64,000 nt of DNA. Origin: Fimbriiglobus ruber. GTDB taxonomy: Bacteria; Planctomycetota; Planctomycetia; Gemmatales; Gemmataceae. The position numbers and the translations under genes were made by a program. The DNA lies in NCBI RefSeq assembly GCF_002197845.1, contig NZ_NIDE01000014.1, forward strand, positions 620,001 to 684,000, given 5' to 3'. The notes under the pieces were generated by a model that worked only from the letters and a program-made list of their open reading frames with translations, ran no database searches and was not told the origin of the DNA. This document shows, piece after piece, positions 62,600-64,000 of this stretch (within the stretch, counting starts at the first letter, position 1; every line of letters begins with the position of its first letter).

Positions 62600-63873
62600 T
62601 CGTCCCCCTGGTTTGCGTCCTGCTCGTCGTCGCCCTGGTCATCCTCGGGTTGGTCCTCCGGTTCTGGTTGCGATCCCGGCAGTACGTCGCCCCCGTCAAT
62701 CGGTGGTAGGTTCTCGGACTGCCGTATCTCGTTCACCGTCATCCAGGCGGCGTTGCCGGATGCGACGGCGTAGGCGGCGTACCGTGTGGCGTCGTCGGTG
62801 CGGAGAAGGCAGCTTGTATCAAACTCGATTTCGTATTTGCCCTTCTCGGACGGGAGTAGAAGTTTCCGCTCCATCTCGGCTTCCCATTTCTCAAGCCACG
62901 GTCTGAGAGTCGTATTGAGAAAATCCCGATTCAACTCGGTGAGGTTTCCCCACGTCGCTTTCTGGAGGTCGAAAAGTTTGCTGGGTTGGATGTTGAGCAG
63001 ACGGGCGACTTCGTAGACGAAAAACTCAAGTAACTCCTTGTACTGCGTCTGTTCGTTCGTCGCCATCGTCAGCGGGTTGAACGTGTAGCCCTGTTCCATC
63101 AGTGCGACCGTGCCGACGTTCTCCCCGCCGGTGTCTTGCCGCCAGGACCGTTTTAAATTTTCTCGGGCCTCGTCGTCGTGAACCACGTTGGGCGGACTGT
63201 TAATAATCCCCGCAGGTCGGCCCATGTTGCGAAAGAGTGAGCAACCGTAACGCTGGGCGGCCAGCGCAAAGCCCATCGTCTCACGGGCGACCAGCAACAG
63301 CCGGTAGCCGTAGGAGCCGTCAGGACTCAGACCGGGAACGTGCAGTACATCTTCCATCTGGAGCGTGCGTTGCGAACCGGGAGCGCCGGGCGGCCCGCCG
63401 GTCGTGGCGTAATTGATAACGTAAATGAGTTTCCCGGTATCACTGTCCCTGCCGACACGAACGTGAGACGGGTGGATCGGCCAGACGGCGAGCGGTCGGC
63501 CCCCTCCGTCCCGCTCGACTTCGGCGAAGCCGTTGCCGTAGATCAGGGCGTGCGCCTGGAGTGTTTCCCAGAACACGGGCCGGGTCTGCTCGACGTTCGG
63601 TTCGTGGTGGAGGACGTGATACAGGGGATGACTGCGGGCCGGTGTCTTGAACCCTTTGGCGTTGACCTGGTAGAGCGTCGGCGGGAGTGATCCGACCGCC
63701 TCGGCGATCACCTTGACCCCACACCAGAACGCAGAAATACCAAGCGAGGTATGCTCGTTGACCGGCATTCCCGAGTAGGACGGGGCGGGGATCAGTCCGG
63801 CGGCCTGTCCCTGTGCGTAGGTGATGGCCCGGGTGAACCGCCCTCTTCGGTCACGTTGTTTGAATTTGCTCAC
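62596..63873 (-). CDS. phage portal protein
   Basis: 425 residues. Motifs of the HK97 portal family are HTSLGISAFWCGVKVIAEAVGSLP, HPLYHVLHHEPN, WETLQAHALIYGNGFAEVERD and ARLLNIQPSKLFDLQKATWGN. An acidic tail ends it. It forms the DNA-entry ring and sits between terminase and protease as expected. Confidence 0.94.
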   Translation of the reverse strand: MSKFKQRDRRGRFTRAITYAQGQAAGLIPAPSYSGMPVNEHTSLGISAFWCGVKVIAEAVGSLPPTLYQVNAKGFKTPARSHPLYHVLHHEPNVEQTRPVFWETLQAHALIYGNGFAEVERDGGGRPLAVWPIHPSHVRVGRDSDTGKLIYVINYATTGGPPGAPGSQRTLQMEDVLHVPGLSPDGSYGYRLLLVARETMGFALAAQRYGCSLFRNMGRPAGIINSPPNVVHDDEARENLKRSWRQDTGGENVGTVALMEQGYTFNPLTMATNEQTQYKELLEFFVYEVARLLNIQPSKLFDLQKATWGNLTELNRDFLNTTLRPWLEKWEAEMERKLLLPSEKGKYEIEFDTSCLLRTDDATRYAAYAVASGNAAWMTVNEIRQSENLPPIDGGDVLPGSQPEPEDQPEDDQGDDEQDANQGDE

Positions 63874-63887
63874 ACCGTATATAGGGG

Positions 63888-64000
63888 TTAGAAACGCAGA
63901 ATTGGGCGGGACGAATAGACGGACTTCACGGGGATCGTCTCGGCGGCGTTCTGGCTGGACCGGGCGAACGCCATGACAGAACTTATTACCGGGTCGATCT
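63888..64000 (-). CDS. terminase large subunit, C-terminal end (partial)
   Basis: The last 37 codons before a TAA at 63888-63890 read IDPVISSVMAFARSSQNAAE, then TIPVKSVYSSRPILRF. This resembles the terminal part of phage terminase large subunits (DP...A..MA). It lies 14 bp from the portal ATG and is cut by the window edge. The assignment rests mainly on position. Confidence 0.65.
   Translation of the reverse strand, partial: IDPVISSVMAFARSSQNAAETIPVKSVYSSRPILRF

Larger units (their letters stand above)
50505..64000. mobile_element. siphovirus-type prophage, left end to window edge
   Basis: From about 51.7 kb a leftward-reading late operon runs to the end of the window in the usual head-to-tail order, with lower GC than the chromosome. 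The two rightward genes at 50746-51789 are AT-richer still and are probably accessory genes at the edge. The boundary is set at the codon-use switch in the SDR gene. The other end, integrase and regulators lie outside the window. Confidence 0.8.

Noticed and set aside
1-64000. tRNA or rRNA genes
   Set aside because: None were recognised by reading; a tRNA scan was not possible here, so a missed tRNA cannot be excluded.

Overview
The window is high-GC bacterial DNA that looks like a planctomycete of the Gemmataceae (Gemmata/Fimbriiglobus type). The evidence is a cytochrome-c/DUF1549/DUF1553 gene followed by a DUF1501 gene, an ECF sigma factor fused to a membrane segment and a WD40 propeller, an ECF sigma gene directly upstream of a Ser/Thr kinase with an N-terminal zinc ribbon, and many GC-rich dispersed inverted repeats between genes. 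The genus is an inference, since no marker gene such as rRNA is present.

Layout, left to right: a truncated and frameshifted IS701-type transposase (1-948); a repeat-rich gap; a secreted EF-hand protein; an FHA-GAF-HD-GYP signalling protein; a WD40 protein; a tmk-holB pair next to a second, divergent thymidylate-kinase-like gene; queC and queF (queuosine pathway, with queG at 32-33 kb); small hypotheticals; an ISKra4-type element at 13.3-14.8 kb; the sigma/kinase pair; an antitoxin with a toxin remnant; a cluster of nested inverted repeats; an HlyD-type fusion protein; a NYN-domain nuclease; the DUF1549/1553 and DUF1501 pair; and the sigma-WD40 fusion. An ISH3-type element at 29.4-30.6 kb splits a 377-codon gene, with a 5-bp duplication. 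Then come an MBL hydrolase, queG, yidC, a FliA/WhiG-type sigma factor, an M28 peptidase, small secreted or membrane proteins, pxpB, an lptB-like ABC ATPase with a frameshifted tail, a complete ISAs1-type element with a 10-bp duplication, a large TPR/coiled-coil membrane protein with a frameshift, a POTRA-like protein and an SDR oxidoreductase.

From about 50.5 kb to the end the DNA belongs to a siphovirus-type prophage. Its late operon reads leftward: terminase (partial), portal, prohead protease, HK97 capsid, terminator, connectors, gp10-like protein, major tail protein, two tail-assembly chaperones joined by a likely programmed -1 frameshift, tape measure and tail-end proteins. Two glycosyltransferase-9-like genes, one fused to a methyltransferase domain, sit inside this structural operon. 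One lies 8 bp from the tail-end genes, next to a serine-repeat protein and a cysteine-rich protein. This virion-modification cassette is the most novel candidate in the window. The prophage seems to begin inside the 3' end of the SDR gene, where codon use changes abruptly.

Five genes carry a one-base frame break, each at a G or C run of 4-9 bases. This could be real slippage, recoding or sequence error, and it should be resolved before any of these genes is called dead.
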